NCBI GenBank assembly: GCA_009760855.2
Contig: WPIO01000009.1
Location: 4,559,001 to 4,623,000 of the forward strand
Direction of reading: 5' to 3'
Length of the DNA stretch: 64,000 nt
Origin: Cristatella mucedo
Taxonomy: Eukaryota > Bryozoa > Phylactolaemata > Cristatellidae
Made by a program: the position numbers and the translations under genes. Below the pieces are notes generated by a model that worked only from the letters and a program-made list of their open reading frames with translations, did no database searches and was not told the DNA's origin. This document shows positions 1 through 33,335 of this stretch, piece by piece; position 1 is the first letter of the stretch, and each line of letters opens with the position of its first letter.

Positions 1-241
1 CGCGCCTTCCCGCTCGCCGGGGGTCCAGCTTGAGAGCTGGACCTGGTCGTCGACGACGGCACAGACGCTATCGTAGTCGACGTAAAGGTGCCGTTTGACG
101 GCAGCAAAGATGCCCCGGTGGTGGCGGCCCGGAAAAAAAGTTGGCAAGTACGAGGTCATAGCCCGGCCTTTCATGGCCGCTGGTTACCGGTCGGCAGTGG
201 CGAGGCCCTTCGTGGTGGGTGCACTGGGTAGCTGGTGGTAA
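1..241 (+). mobile_element. C-terminal fragment of an R2-like non-LTR retrotransposon (endonuclease end)
   Basis: The plus strand reads a degraded C-terminus of the restriction-like-endonuclease type of non-LTR element. A PD..D-like stretch (LDLVVDDGTDAIVVDVKVPF) is followed by KYEVIARPFMAAGYRSAVAR, then PFVVGALGSWW and a TAA at 239-241. GYR..A..PFV.GALGSW is a typical ending of R2-clade proteins. The two halves lie in different frames; the shift falls in the A7 run near 134-140. An in-frame TGA precedes the first half. The left part is cut by the window edge. The GC-rich DNA after the stop is probably its 3' UTR. Confidence 0.7.
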
Positions 242-420
242 GATAATGAAGCCTGCTCGGCGGACCTCGACATTTCGCGCAAGAAACGGACGGCATTGCG
301 GCGGCTGCGTATCTCGCACGCGATTTCCGGTTGGAGGCCGTGTGGTCCCGGTTCCTGAACCGGGTGTCGCGAATACCCCCGCGACCCCGGCAGGGTAGGG
401 CTCCTCCGCCTAAGGTGCCA
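242..420 (+). other. Probable 3' UTR of the R2-like element
   Basis: GC-rich non-coding stretch directly after the element's stop codon, ending where AT-rich DNA begins near 420. No ORF of note. Assignment is by position only. Confidence 0.35.
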
Positions 421-439
421 TAATTTGTTCTAATATTTT

Positions 440-449
440 AATATATATG

Positions 450-518
<69 letters not shown>
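440..518. repeat. (TA)n-(GT)n microsatellite
   Basis: About 45 bp of TA followed by about 33 bp of GT dinucleotides. Confidence 0.95.
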
Positions 519-519
<1 letters not shown>

Positions 520-631
520 TGAGATATAGAGAGTGAGCTAGCAGTCTCGACGTGCCCTCTCCTCTAAGCCGTTTGACCACTCCCGAGCATGCGCAGAGCC
601 TAGTGATCCCAATGGTGACTCAGCAGAGCGT

Positions 632-930
632 TCATCTAAATTCTTCTAAATCCTCTAAATTCTTCGTATAAATAAATATCATCTAAATTCTTCTAAATCC
701 TCTAAATTCTTCGTATAAATAAATATCATCTAAATTCTTCTAAATCCTCTAAATTCTTCGTATAAATAAATATCATCTAAATCTTTCTAAATCCTCTAAA
801 TTCTTCGTATAAATAAATGTCCTCTAAATTCTTCTAAATCCTCTAAATTCTTCGTATAAATAAATATCATCTAAATCCTTCTAAATCCTCAAAATTCTTC
901 GTATAAATAAATATCCTCTAAATTCTTCGT
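632..930. repeat. 47-bp minisatellite, about six copies
   Basis: Tandem array of an AT-rich unit of about 47 bp containing CTAAATTCTTCTAAATCCTC and CGTATAAATAAAT. Copies differ by a few substitutions (CATC versus CCTC, TTCT versus TCCT). No spacer diversity, so not CRISPR-like. Confidence 0.9.
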
Positions 931-1214
931 AGGTAAAATAGACTAAATTAGGAGCTCATCACTGCCGTCGCTGTTCCGTAACTGCGACGCCTCGTCGTGC
1001 TGCTCATCTTCTCTTGCATCCTTCATCGAGCCTTGGTCTCGGTTTAACTCGGGCGCCAAACGATCGCTGGTCTGATCCAGATCCTGACGCAGCGGCTTTC
1101 TTTATGAGGCGTACAGGCTTGTTGCTGCTCACCGTCACTAAGCGTTGATATTCGCCCGAAGCACTTGATTCCCTTGCAGTGTGGATCGATGAAATTTGCA
1201 TTTGAATGACTACA

Positions 1215-2165
1215 AAAGTCTTGAAGCTTAACGATGATAAGAGCAACCTAATTGTGATAGACAAACCTAGTGTGACCAGAAATTTGAAAGACTTAACCCT
1301 CATGATGGGTTTAGCAAACGTCACTCGTCGATGTCTGTTCGTAAATTAGGCGTTCTATTCCGCACTGACTTGCAGTTCAGAGTACGGATGCCAAATTAGC
1401 TCACGCGTTTGTAAACATCCTATTAGATCGTTACAGATCCCTTCGTTCAAGACTCCCACCCAGCCTGTGCCCTCAATCGTACGCAACTGGCGCCAAACTC
1501 AGCGGATCGTCGAATCTGTCTGTGACGGCATAGCTGCCTTCAGTCACAGAAACACTTCTGTCTAAGATTTACAAACTCACAGTCAAGCAATGAATCCGAT
1601 TTCAAGGTCCTCTGTCTTGCTTACAGATTGCTAAACTCGTTTGCACCAGCCGACGAGTCCTTGACCTCGTTGCTCCTCCAGTGAGCTCCCGCACCGCCTT
1701 CTCCTCAGCATCTACTCCTCTCGCCGTCCCTTGCGACCGACTAAGGTCTTCAGTGAGCGAGCGTTCATCTCGAGTGCATCGAAAGTCTGAACAGGCTTCT
1801 GCCTACGATTATTACTTGCAATGACCTGGCATCAATTTAGTCTCAGTTAAAGACGTCTCGGTTCCGAACAGCTTTTCCCTGACTCCGGGAAACTTGTCTT
1901 CCGGTTCCTATGTGCTGTGAATACTGACCAGTGCATGACACAGTGCAGATCTTTCTAACCGGTGGCCATAATTTTCTCCCTACTTGCTTAAGCATACTGG
2001 CCTAAGCGTGATACTTGTTTGCTTTTGCGTGCTTGTTTCCGTGCGTGTCACTCATCTTTGGATGTTGACTCTCTTGAAGTACGTTTTATTGCACATGGAT
2101 AGAGATTTATTTCTTTTAGGGCACTACAAAAAGACCTGGTATTATTACTAAAAAGGAAGAGGATT
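1215..2165 (+). mobile_element. Decayed LINE (family C) with its 3' end
   Basis: The plus strand carries a broken CR1/L2-like reverse transcriptase. LKLNDDKSNLIVIDKPSV is readable near 1225-1280, then many stops and shifts. The 3' end (about 2090-2150, TGGATAGAGATT ... GGGCACTACAAA) matches the tail of the SINE-C family. A related copy lies at 40130-40710. Confidence 0.6.
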
Positions 2166-2358
2166 TTATATGAAGCCTGATTTCTCCAGTTTATTATGGG
2201 CTTGGATTGCCACTACAGCGGGCGGCAAATGGAGAGCGTGGGAAGAGACTACATTGCAATCCTTCGAAAAGAAGGCACAATGTTTGAATGAAGAAAAAAT
2301 TTCTCACCTCTAAATCAGCTGAGTCATTTTTTGACTTGAAAATAATGTGATGTAAATA

Positions 2359-2648
2359 CAGTCAGCTCCCCACTTACGACCTAGATAGGGACCGGCAAAC
2401 CTGTCTTAATTCGAATTTCTGCTTGTCGGAAACGGTATTTGATAAGCAAGAGACAGCCTTAGTGCCCCCCAATGCATAGCTGTCATCAGACCTTCCCCCA
2501 ACTGTTTGCGGCGCTGTCCAACCTGCTGACCGTGCGCAGATTTTGAAAGTTTCTTGAATATATTTGGATTTTATATTTTGTTGCGTGACCTTGGCCGAGT
2601 TAGTATCTCCGAATTTTCGTAAGTCGAACCGTCGTATGTCGGAGGCTG
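2359..2648. mobile_element. MITE with TA target site (Tc1/mariner- or pogo-like)
   Basis: The left end CAGTCAGCTCCCCACTTACG and the right end (reverse complement CAGCCTCCGACATACGAC) are imperfect inverted repeats of about 20 bp. TA lies on each side (2357-2358 and 2649-2650). Length 290 bp with no ORF. A truncated relative is at 13603-13679. Confidence 0.65.
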
Positions 2649-2654
2649 TACATG

Positions 2655-2915
2655 TTAATTTAGGTTAATTCGACGTTTGGTTTCATGACCTGATAAAGGA
2701 AAAGATATCCATTTTGGCCAGTCTTCTCACCGGAAATAAGAAATATTTAAAATATCACGTACCCAATGATTACAGCAATTTTAAGGAGAATAAAAGCAAT
2801 TTTCTATTGCCTAAAGGAAAAAGAAATTATAAAAGTAACTCGTACTTAACAGAAAAAATTAAAGTTGTAAAAGCACACTGATTTCGCTGTGAGAGAAAAA
2901 GGTAACGTCTGAATA
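2655..2915. other. AT-rich stretch, nothing recognised
   Basis: Between the MITE and LINE B1 there is only AT-rich sequence with no ORF or repeat that I recognise. Confidence 0.4.
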
Positions 2916-4270
2916 CTACCATGTAATTGTAATGTAATGGCGTATATCTGCATCTGTAACCCCATAAATCATCAAGGACCAAGTGGGTGTTGGGCCGGAG
3001 AGTTCTTTATAGCCTACGCAAAGTCTGCGGGGCTTTCGGGGTAGAGGGCTCATGCAGAAAGCAGCAGAGCTAATCTCAACCAATAAAGAGAAAGTGAGAA
3101 GCACACATGAAGCGGTGTCAGGAAGGAAGTCAAGTATCTGTGATTAGCGTGGAGGGAGAAACTAAGGACGGTTGCAGAGCAAACGTTTCTATGTCGCCAG
3201 CGGTCCTTAGGAATAAGAGGACAAATTCACTAGCTAATTTGTTGTCCATAGACGACCTGAGGGCACGAGGAGCCTGAAACTGGTGTAGCAGTTCAGCTAC
3301 GCGTGGAGGAGTCAAGGAGCCATGGCGGATCTTGTTGGTCAGGTTAAGAATGTTGCTCTGCATCCGTTGATCAATCGCGAGCCAGCGCAGCTCCTTCAGC
3401 AATGGAAACACAAAGCTGAACCTCTTGAATCTGTTGACCAACCTTACAGCCATATTCATCTCCAGCTGTAGAAGCTTAATGGCTTTTTATTGGTAGCCCA
3501 GTCAAAAAGTACCTGCGGCAGTAGCCCAGCCAAGGCAGAAGCAGGGACTAAGTAAGATCATTAGCCAGCCGCCGTGCTGGACGGTCCCCTAACCATAGAC
3601 AGGTATCGAACGTGATGGCTAGATGTGAAGGCAGTCATCTTAACGAAACCTTCAAATTTCGACCAGTTATAATATAGAACACCTAAACTATGAACAGGTG
3701 TTGAAGATCTTGTTGAAGCATAGCATAACAGAAGAGCAACGTTTCCTATTCTAGCCACATGCTAAGGGTGTCCTAATAACCAGGATTTCAGTTTTATCAT
3801 CCCTTAGCTCAAGAAAGTTGGCCAAAATCCAGAATCAATTTTTCTGAAAGGCAGGCATACAGCCTATCATTCGCCGCAGCTGTATCCGGTTGCTTATATA
3901 ATTAAAGCTGGTTGTCATTAGCAGAGAAGTTAGCCGATCCCATTGACTGACTCACTTTTTTGAGAGGCATTGTAGAAATGGAGAATCGCAAAAGGACCAA
4001 GAACGGACCATTTTGGAACTGCACAGGTGAGTGGTCTGCTGGATGAGATGTGACCACCTCGGGAAAAGTCCTGAACAGGACCGGACAAAGTATCCATGCC
4101 AGAGCCTAATCCGCCAGACCGACCGCTGTACTCAATACTTTCGCAATGGTAGCTGACGGCCTTTGCGTTTTAGGGAAGCTCATTTCGACTTCCTCCGACC
4201 TTGAACAGAATCCCCCTGGTACCGCCAATAAATGATCCAATACGGAGAACGACTAAAGATGACATGGCCT
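2916..4270 (-). mobile_element. Decayed LINE (family B), minus strand
   Basis: The minus strand encodes an RT C-terminal fragment at 3130-3459 (LLKELRWLAIDQRMQSNILN, then VAELLHQFQAPRAL), the connection region of CR1/L2-like elements. The 3' end at 2916-3000 has the ACATTACAATTACAT-type tail shared with 34326-34940, 43405-43960 and 46560-47560. Upstream minus-strand DNA (3940-4150) matches 47340-47530, so this copy keeps part of the RT core. Confidence 0.6.
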
Positions 4271-4975
4271 GACCACAATTTAAGTAGCTCAATCAGCAAG
4301 TCAATCAAATTCTAGATTTATTGAATGTCGACAAGGTATAAATGGCCGGCAATGACAAGTGAAATCACTATTTGCAGGTCTTTGTGCTTGTGCACTAAAG
4401 TACGTTCAAAACTTCACGGGTAGGCTTCTCTGTTCCGAACGTAGCAACTACCATATTACAGAGCTTCTTACCACCATGGACTGATTCCCCATCAAGCAGC
4501 GTGTTAAATTCAAGGTTTTGTCACTCACTTTTAGGCGCCTTTATTCTCTTGCTTCCGCCTACAAAGCTAGCAGCGCTCCAGTACTTCCCAATCGGGCTCC
4601 GCATCATACCGCCTAGCCTATTAAATAAAGTCAATTGGTAGTGCCGCTAACCAAGCTCAAATCCTTTAGAGACAATGCCGCCAGTTCGTGTGCAGCTAAA
4701 GCCCGAAAATCACTACCGACTGACGTTGCCTCTTCCTTGACTTGTGTAAAAATAAGCTAGAAGCTCAGTGTTCCTCAAAGCATGTGCCTCGTCCCTGTGA
4801 AATGCATTATGTGTGCTGAGACAGTCTTAAATGAGCTATACTATCCATAACCAATTGAAGTGATGCCTTTCCAGCATATGTTAAGCACCTAGAAAGTGAC
4901 ATAGTTCTCTTAGGGGCTATACAAGCGTTTTAATAGTTCCATTATTTTCGTCATTACTCTTACACGCATATGTTG
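4270..4975 (+). mobile_element. Decayed LINE fragment
   Basis: A plus-strand stretch near 4490-4560 (IKQRVKFKVLSLTF-like reading, then FRRLYSLASAY) corresponds to the RT C-terminal part seen intact at 44470-45366. A GCACCTAGAAAG...TCTCTTAGGGGCTATACAAG tail follows near 4885-4930. Heavily mutated. Confidence 0.5.
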
Positions 4976-5279
4976 CAAACAAACTGTCATATAGGACAGT
5001 GAAACAAGTCTTCAAGGTGTATAGATTACACGAAGATCAGTTGTGTCAACAACTAAATGTTATTAGTAAGATTTGAAAAAATTCTCCGGGTCCTTTTGTC
5101 ATATGAAGTTGTCAAACTATGCAGCCAAGTAACAATGTCAATATTTAAGCCTTGCAATTTCAAATTAATAGGATACGGGGCTTGTGTGTCAGTGCTGTGA
5201 GGTGCCGGTGATAGTAAGGATTTAGAGAGACTTCGAGAAGGCGAGTCTGGGCTCATTGAGAAGTCTCCGTTGGACACTT

Positions 5280-5400
5280 AATAATAATAATAATAATACA
5301 CTTGGTATCGTACCCCCTAGATAACTCAATCTCTCTCAAGGCGCTTCAAAATTGCTGCAAAGAAGTAACTTTTTAGGGTGGTTGTTGTCGCTGACCGGCG
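5280..5400 (-). mobile_element. LINE family A 3' end fragment
   Basis: An (ATT)n tail on the minus strand, followed by the conserved 3' hairpin region (GGCGCTT ... GAGAGAGATTGAG) and the TTTGCAGCAA motif. 5'-truncated to about 120 bp. Confidence 0.6.
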
Positions 5401-5690
5401 TCAAAGTCTGTACTGAAGAATTTTCTTCAATTCGCGGTTACTAACCCTTTCTCTAGCATATACTTTCTTCTCTTCACCACACGTTTGGCACAAGACAATT
5501 TCTAGCGCTACTAGAAATAGCAAGATTTTTCCCTTCAACGGGCAGAACCACTTAGTAGTACCAACTTCGTGAATAGCTGGAAACACCAGGCATACGGCTA
5601 AATCCGAGCACTCATAGCCTCCATTCGTATCATCGCCAGCTATCACTTGACTGCGGTCTACTGGGTATTTCGTGACATGGATATTAGTCC
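5401..5690 (-). pseudogene. Possible relic exon of a fucolectin (FTP)-like domain
   Basis: A minus-strand reading frame contains VKIYVTSWTNIHVTKYPVD, GGYECSDL, FPAIHEVGTTKWFCPLKGK and LCQTCGEEKKVY. The spacing of Y.C ... VG.T.W.C ... GK ... LC is like the C-terminal half of FTP/F5-8C galactose-binding domains. The N-terminal side runs into a SINE (5690-5840), so the exon start is lost or altered. It lies about 1 kb beyond the 3' end of the TSP1 gene on the same strand. It could be a pseudogene or an exon of a neighbouring gene; similarity is weak. Confidence 0.3.
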
Positions 5691-5845
5691 AGGAGGTAAC
5701 GTAAATCTTCACGACCTGGGTCGTGGGTTCGATTCCTGCAGTGGTCGATCCTTTATTGACCATAGCTAGCGGTAGTTATAGCCCTTAAAGCTCTTCTGCC
5801 ACTATATAAATGTGACGGTTAAATCAGCAAGTCTGAGACTATTGG
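5690..5845 (+). repeat. tRNA-derived SINE (family D)
   Basis: B-box-like GGTCGTGGGTTCGATTCC, then a body ending GCTCTTCTGCCACTATATAAATG and GGTTAAATCAGC. Same family as 55388-55565. Confidence 0.7.
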
Positions 5846-5879
5846 AGACACACCACCCTCACTTTGACTCGCTCTTGAG

Positions 5880-6060
5880 GGAAACTATTTGCGGCCCGGA
5901 AGAAATTGGAAAATTATGAAAAGTGTCGCACATGCCTTTCTCACCTCCGGCTACCGTTCGACGAGAGAGAGGGTCGGACCATTCACATGGCATTTGTGTT
6001 TGAGCGTTGTCCGTGTCGTAGACCTGTCCCTTTCTGACTTCACATTCCGGAAGCAAGACC
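5880..6060 (+). mobile_element. Second relic of the R2-like element C-terminus
   Basis: The plus strand reads ARKKLENYEK, then after a +1 shift VAHAFLTSGYRSTRERVGPF. This matches the end at 1-241 (RKK...KYE...A..F...GYRS...R.PF) position by position. It is frameshifted and has no flanking ORF. Confidence 0.5.
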
Positions 6061-6109
6061 TGGGCTGGTGAGGCTGCATAGAATTGCATGCCCCCCCCCG
6101 CCAATGTTA

Positions 6110-6640
6110 TTCTAACCGAAGCGTTCGTCTGGAAAAACTTTTAGCAAGATCAGTTCATTTGAGTATGGAAGACATGGTCAAGTTAGAATCGCGCGAGCGT
6201 TCGCATTTTTTCAGTTTTAATGGGTAACCGACATTTCAGTGGTTAACTGTCACAAAGGACGCACAGCAAGCCTCTCCATGTCCGTCTTTGAGCATGCGAA
6301 GCCTGCGCATGACCGTCGCCAGAGCAGCAGGTGCGACAGATAGAGGCTCCCCTCGCTGCTGGCAGAGCTACCACAGCGAGGTTTGGTAGGAGATTCGGGA
6401 GGGAACAAATCCCACATTTTGTAATGCTATAAATACTTCGCTGGAACACTTCAGCAGGCCGCTCAGTCGGCCGAGCGGATGCTGCCGATCTCTGTAATGC
6501 TGTAAGCACGTCACCGGATATGGATGCTCGCTCTCGCACGTTCAGGGTCGAACGTTGATTCGTCAGTTGATTTGCACGCACAGTTCTTCACATTCCCTTT
6601 GGTGCCAGCTCTTCGGTTCTATGGGACGTCGGATGTAGTC
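6110..6640. other. Unassigned stretch downstream of the TSP1 gene
   Basis: No exon or repeat recognised. Open frames here are short and show no domain. Confidence 0.4.
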
Positions 6641-6668
6641 GAAAGTTGAGTAAGCGTGCTCGTTGTCA

Positions 6669-6674
6669 TTTATT
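6669..6674 (-). terminator. Poly(A) signal AATAAA of the TSP1 gene
   Basis: Minus-strand AATAAA lies 44 bp beyond the proposed TAA stop (6720-6718) and would give a very short 3' UTR. Its position supports the choice of last exon. Confidence 0.5.
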
Positions 6675-6717
6675 CAAACTGACGATCTCTTTAGTGGCGG
6701 CTGCTTCTCCCATCTTC

Positions 6718-30532
<23,815 letters not shown>

Positions 30533-31144
30533 ACCGATTTCCGCCGATCCGTCGGCGAGAAGCAGCGGCGCCCGGGGGCACGCCGCGCTCGCGCGCGAAC
30601 GGCGTCCTGTGCTGATTGCCGATAGCCGCGCTGAATGCGTTTGGCGTTCCGTCTCCAACGCAGGCTCGCTGGCTGCGGAACGCTCTCGAAGGCTTTGCTG
30701 CTCCGCGATGCTGGAATAGGCGGCGGCCTAGGCCTCCAGCAGCACACAGGTAGCTCCGGGTACGTAATCTCGCGGAGACCGCACGACTTTGACCGCGCCC
30801 TCTCAGACGGCCAGAAAGCGGCGGTGGCCAGCATTCGATCAGAGCCTGCTAATTGACGATTGTCAGCTATGGCTTCGCAATTCCGAATACTATCGATGCG
30901 GGCTCCTCTTGAAATGACCGTTACGAGCAAGGAAGTGACCGGCGTGGCGCAGCGCCGCTACAGCCCGGACGGCAGCTGACGTACGCAAGCCGATCTTCAA
31001 AAGTGTGAGAGTTAGTATGAACTGCTAGTGGAAACTTGACTGCGTGCACAAGTAAGCGAGATCGAAAGACCACGAATAAGAATACCCGCGCGTGCTCGCT
31101 CAGCTCGATTGAATGGCTAAGTGGCGCGTGTGTAAATAAATACT

Positions 31145-31290
31145 AGCTGATTCAACAGCCACTTTTGTATAGCTACAGAAGAGTCTTTACGGCTAAGACC
31201 GCCTCTTGGAGCGGCAATAAGGGATCGCCCGCCGCAGAATTCGAACCCACGATTCCGAGGTCGTGATGAACAACCAACTAGTGTGGTCGA
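31145..31290 (-). repeat. tRNA-derived SINE (family D), minus strand
   Basis: CACTTTTGTATAGCTACAGAAG, then the reverse-complement B-box region GAATTCGAACCCACGATTCC. Between the homeobox and TSP1 genes. Confidence 0.7.
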
Positions 31291-31609
31291 GAACACGCGC
31301 GCTGTGAACGCGTGTGGTTGAATTTTTCAGTATCTATCTCGCTAAAACATGCTGTAAAGCATGCGTACGCGGTGAGTACTACTGCGCGCGTATGTAACTT
31401 ACCCGGTCTTAACTGGAGAGCCATTTTACGGCCGAATTGCTTCGACAGCTACCCAGCTGCGCACGGCAGCGAAAGAGCAGCTTCTTTCCCCACGTATTTC
31501 AGGGCAACGCAGCGGGCCTGTCTGCAGCAATAAACAGAAATCTTCGTGCTGCGAAGAAATGGTTCGCGCCAAACGTCCGTACTCGTCCTGAGTTTCTGCA
31601 GCTCGATCA

Positions 31610-31735
31610 AGGTCAAGGGCAATTTAATTGACGGCCGAGGTCGTGGGCTGGAGCCTGGCGGCATGTGTGAGCGCCCAACTGGAGATTAAGTTCTCCGAAG
31701 GCGCTATGCAAATGAATTATAATTTTATTTTGTTG
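31610..31735 (+). repeat. SINE-C copy at the 3' side of the homeobox gene
   Basis: GCCGAGGTCGTGGGCTGGAG (B-box region) and tail GAGATTAAGTTCTCCGAAGG, GCGCTATGCAAATGAATTAT. Its 3' end overlaps the poly(A) signal used below. Confidence 0.7.
31724..31729 (-). terminator. Candidate poly(A) signal of the homeobox gene
   Basis: Minus-strand AATAAA lies 136 bp after the homeobox stop codon, at the edge of the SINE-C tail. Confidence 0.4.
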
Positions 31736-31864
31736 CGCTGCAACTGAACTGCGAACATTCGAAGCTAGCCTGGCTGTCAGCCCGGCGGCGGCGGCGGCTG
31801 AATTTCCGTGTCGCGCCCGAGAACCTCTTCCGCCGCCAGGCGGCGGCTGTCGTTAGCTGCCACT

Positions 31865-32134
31865 TCACTTTGAATTCGCTCCGTCGCTTTGCATGTTCGC
31901 GTAGATGTGGCGCCAAACGCAAAGGGCGTACAGCTGCTGGGAATTCTTCGACTCGACGCACGGCCAGCACGTCAGCGAACGTCCGCCGCTCGAACACTGA
32001 GGCGGCAGCGGCGAAGCCCTCGCAGCAGCGGTTGCTGCAGCGGCGGCGGTGGTCAGATGGTCGGGTCTTCTAAGCGCCGCGCTCAGCTTCTCGCGTCGCT
32101 CTCTCGCTCGGCGGTTTTGAAACCATATTTTCAC
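31865..32134 (-). CDS. Homeobox gene exon 3: recognition helix and C-terminus
   Basis: Acceptor CGCGTTGCAG, phase 0. VKIWFQNRRARERREKLSA is followed by an Ala-rich tail, a Cys-containing end and TGA at 31867-31865. Confidence 0.9.
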   Translation of the reverse strand: MKIWFQNRRARERREKLSAALRRPDHLTTAAAAATAAARASPLPPQCSSGGRSLTCWPCVESKNSQQLYALCVWRHIYANMQSDGANSK

Positions 32135-33188
32135 CTGCAACGCGAGCCCGCAGTCGGTATATTACGCCACCGAGCGACCGATGGCGCGGCCGTTGCTCTC
32201 GCCGGCTCCCCCAGCAGCGGCTCAGCGCTCTAGCGCGGCGGCCGGCGCGAGCGCGGCCGGCGTCTTGTCAGCGCCGGTGGCGTTTCGCTCTGCCGACGCT
32301 GCGACGCCGCAGCGGAGTGTTGCCCGCGGACGGAGCAGGCGACGCCGGCCTGCTAAGGCCGCCACGGGTGGCGCGCGCGTGCCGCCGCCGCCGCTTACCC
32401 TCTCCTCGCTGAGCTCGAGGGTGGCGGACAGCGAGGCCACTTCGGAGGCGCTCTGGTACGCGCTGTCCTTGTACTCGCCTTCCAGCCTGCGCGCCTGCTC
32501 GGGCGTGAACGGTATGCGCGGGTTGCGGCCCGCCTTTCTCTTCTGCCTACTACTCTGGTGCTCTCATCGATGGAGAAAAACGCGAAAAGAAGACACCGAA
32601 TCAAACCGAGTTCTTCTCTGGGCCCGAGCGGCGGCGCCGGGCGGCGGCCGTGGCCGTCGGCCGGCGCCAGCGACGTGAGGAGCGCAGAGGGCGCCAGAGG
32701 GCGCTGGCCAGCGAGGTAGCGCCAGGCGCGCGCCGCTCGTCCAAGCGCGCGGCGTTCGATCGGCGGAACGGTCGCGCGCCGCGGCCGCCGCAGCGCGTCG
32801 CGCTCGGGCGCAGCAGCGATCGGGAGGGTAGGTGGCGCTCGCTACCTGCACGAGCGGCGAAGACGTGCGGATGGCCGCCGCCACTGCGCAGCAGCGCCGG
32901 CGTCGGATCGAGCGAACCCGCGGCGGCGGCGGCGGCTGAGGACGCAAAGCTTCTCATCTCGTGGCGGTGGTCTGGCGGCGGCGGCGCCCGGCCGCTGCCT
33001 CGACCTCGCGCTGCACTAGGCCGCGACAGGATGCTGTCGATGGAGAAGCTGAGAAGCTGAGGCGGCGGCGGCGGACTCCGCGCGGCCGCGTCGACTGAAG
33101 GCGGCGGCGTCTTCGGTGCAACATCCGCTCGCTCTGCATCGGCCACCGGCGCCGCCGTCGACAGGTCGAAATCCGGGAGACGGCTCAT
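31865..33188 (-). CDS. Msx/Msxlx-related homeobox transcription factor (3 exons)
   Basis: Three exons (33188-32846, 32562-32399, 32134-31865) join in phase to 258 codons including the stop, or 257 residues with the usual count. An eh1 motif FSIDSIL (residues 48-54) predicts Groucho/TLE recruitment and repression. The homeodomain (about 126-185) starts GRNPRIPFTPEQARRLEGEY and ends VKIWFQNRRARERREK. P4, R5, P7, F8, T9, Q12, L16, Q50 and N51 resemble Msx and Msx-like classes; RARERRE after helix 3 is as I recall for Msxlx. The intron between homeodomain positions 44 and 45 is an ancient one. Known: ANTP-class Q50 factors bind TAAT cores in the nucleus. Ala/Pro-rich low-complexity flanks. The paralogue name needs a tree; the homeobox call itself is secure. 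Confidence 0.88.
32399..32562 (-). CDS. Homeobox gene exon 2: homeodomain positions 1-44
   Basis: Phase 1 in, phase 0 out (AGG|GTAAGC). Encodes HQSSRQKRKAGRNPRIPFTP, then helices 1 and 2 (EQARRLEGEYKDSAYQSASE, VASLSATLELSEER). The acceptor TCGATGAG was chosen for phase and for the TTTTTCTCC tract upstream; AG sites 3-10 bp downstream are alternatives. Confidence 0.88.
32846..33188 (-). CDS. Homeobox gene exon 1: N-terminus with eh1 motif
   Basis: ATG at 33188 starts MSRLPDFDLSTAAP. A Pro-rich stretch is followed by QLLSFSIDSILSRPSAA and an Ala-rich stretch. The donor GCAG|GTAGCG is in phase 1. Translation further upstream in this frame lacks ATG. Confidence 0.82.
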
Positions 33189-33199
33189 GGCCAAGATCG

Positions 33200-33245
33200 T
33201 GCCGCGGTGGCGAGCGACTCTCTCTCCCTCCCTCTCTCTCGCTCT
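33200..33245. repeat. GA/CT-rich 5' UTR segment
   Basis: GAGAG-rich on the coding strand, 20-60 bp upstream of the homeobox ATG. GAGA-type sequence is common in invertebrate promoters. Confidence 0.5.
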
Positions 33246-33320
33246 CTCTGGCTGAGCGGCGCGAGCAATGAGCGGCCTGCAACTTCGCGAGTCGGCGGCG
33301 AAGCGTGGCGAGCTGGCGGC

Positions 33321-33335
33321 TTAATGGATAATTAA
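33321..33335. promoter_or_regulatory. Cluster of homeodomain-type TAAT sites
   Basis: TTAATGGATAATTAA contains TAAT/ATTA cores in both orientations, an AT island within very GC-rich DNA about 135 bp upstream of the homeobox ATG. Possible auto- or cross-regulatory site (inference). Confidence 0.35.

Noticed and set aside
632-930. CRISPR-like array
   Set aside because: Units are contiguous with no unique spacers, and the genome is eukaryotic. It is a minisatellite.
32181-32678. 165-codon plus-strand ORF
   Set aside because: Antisense shadow of homeobox exon 2 in GC-rich DNA, where stop codons are rare.
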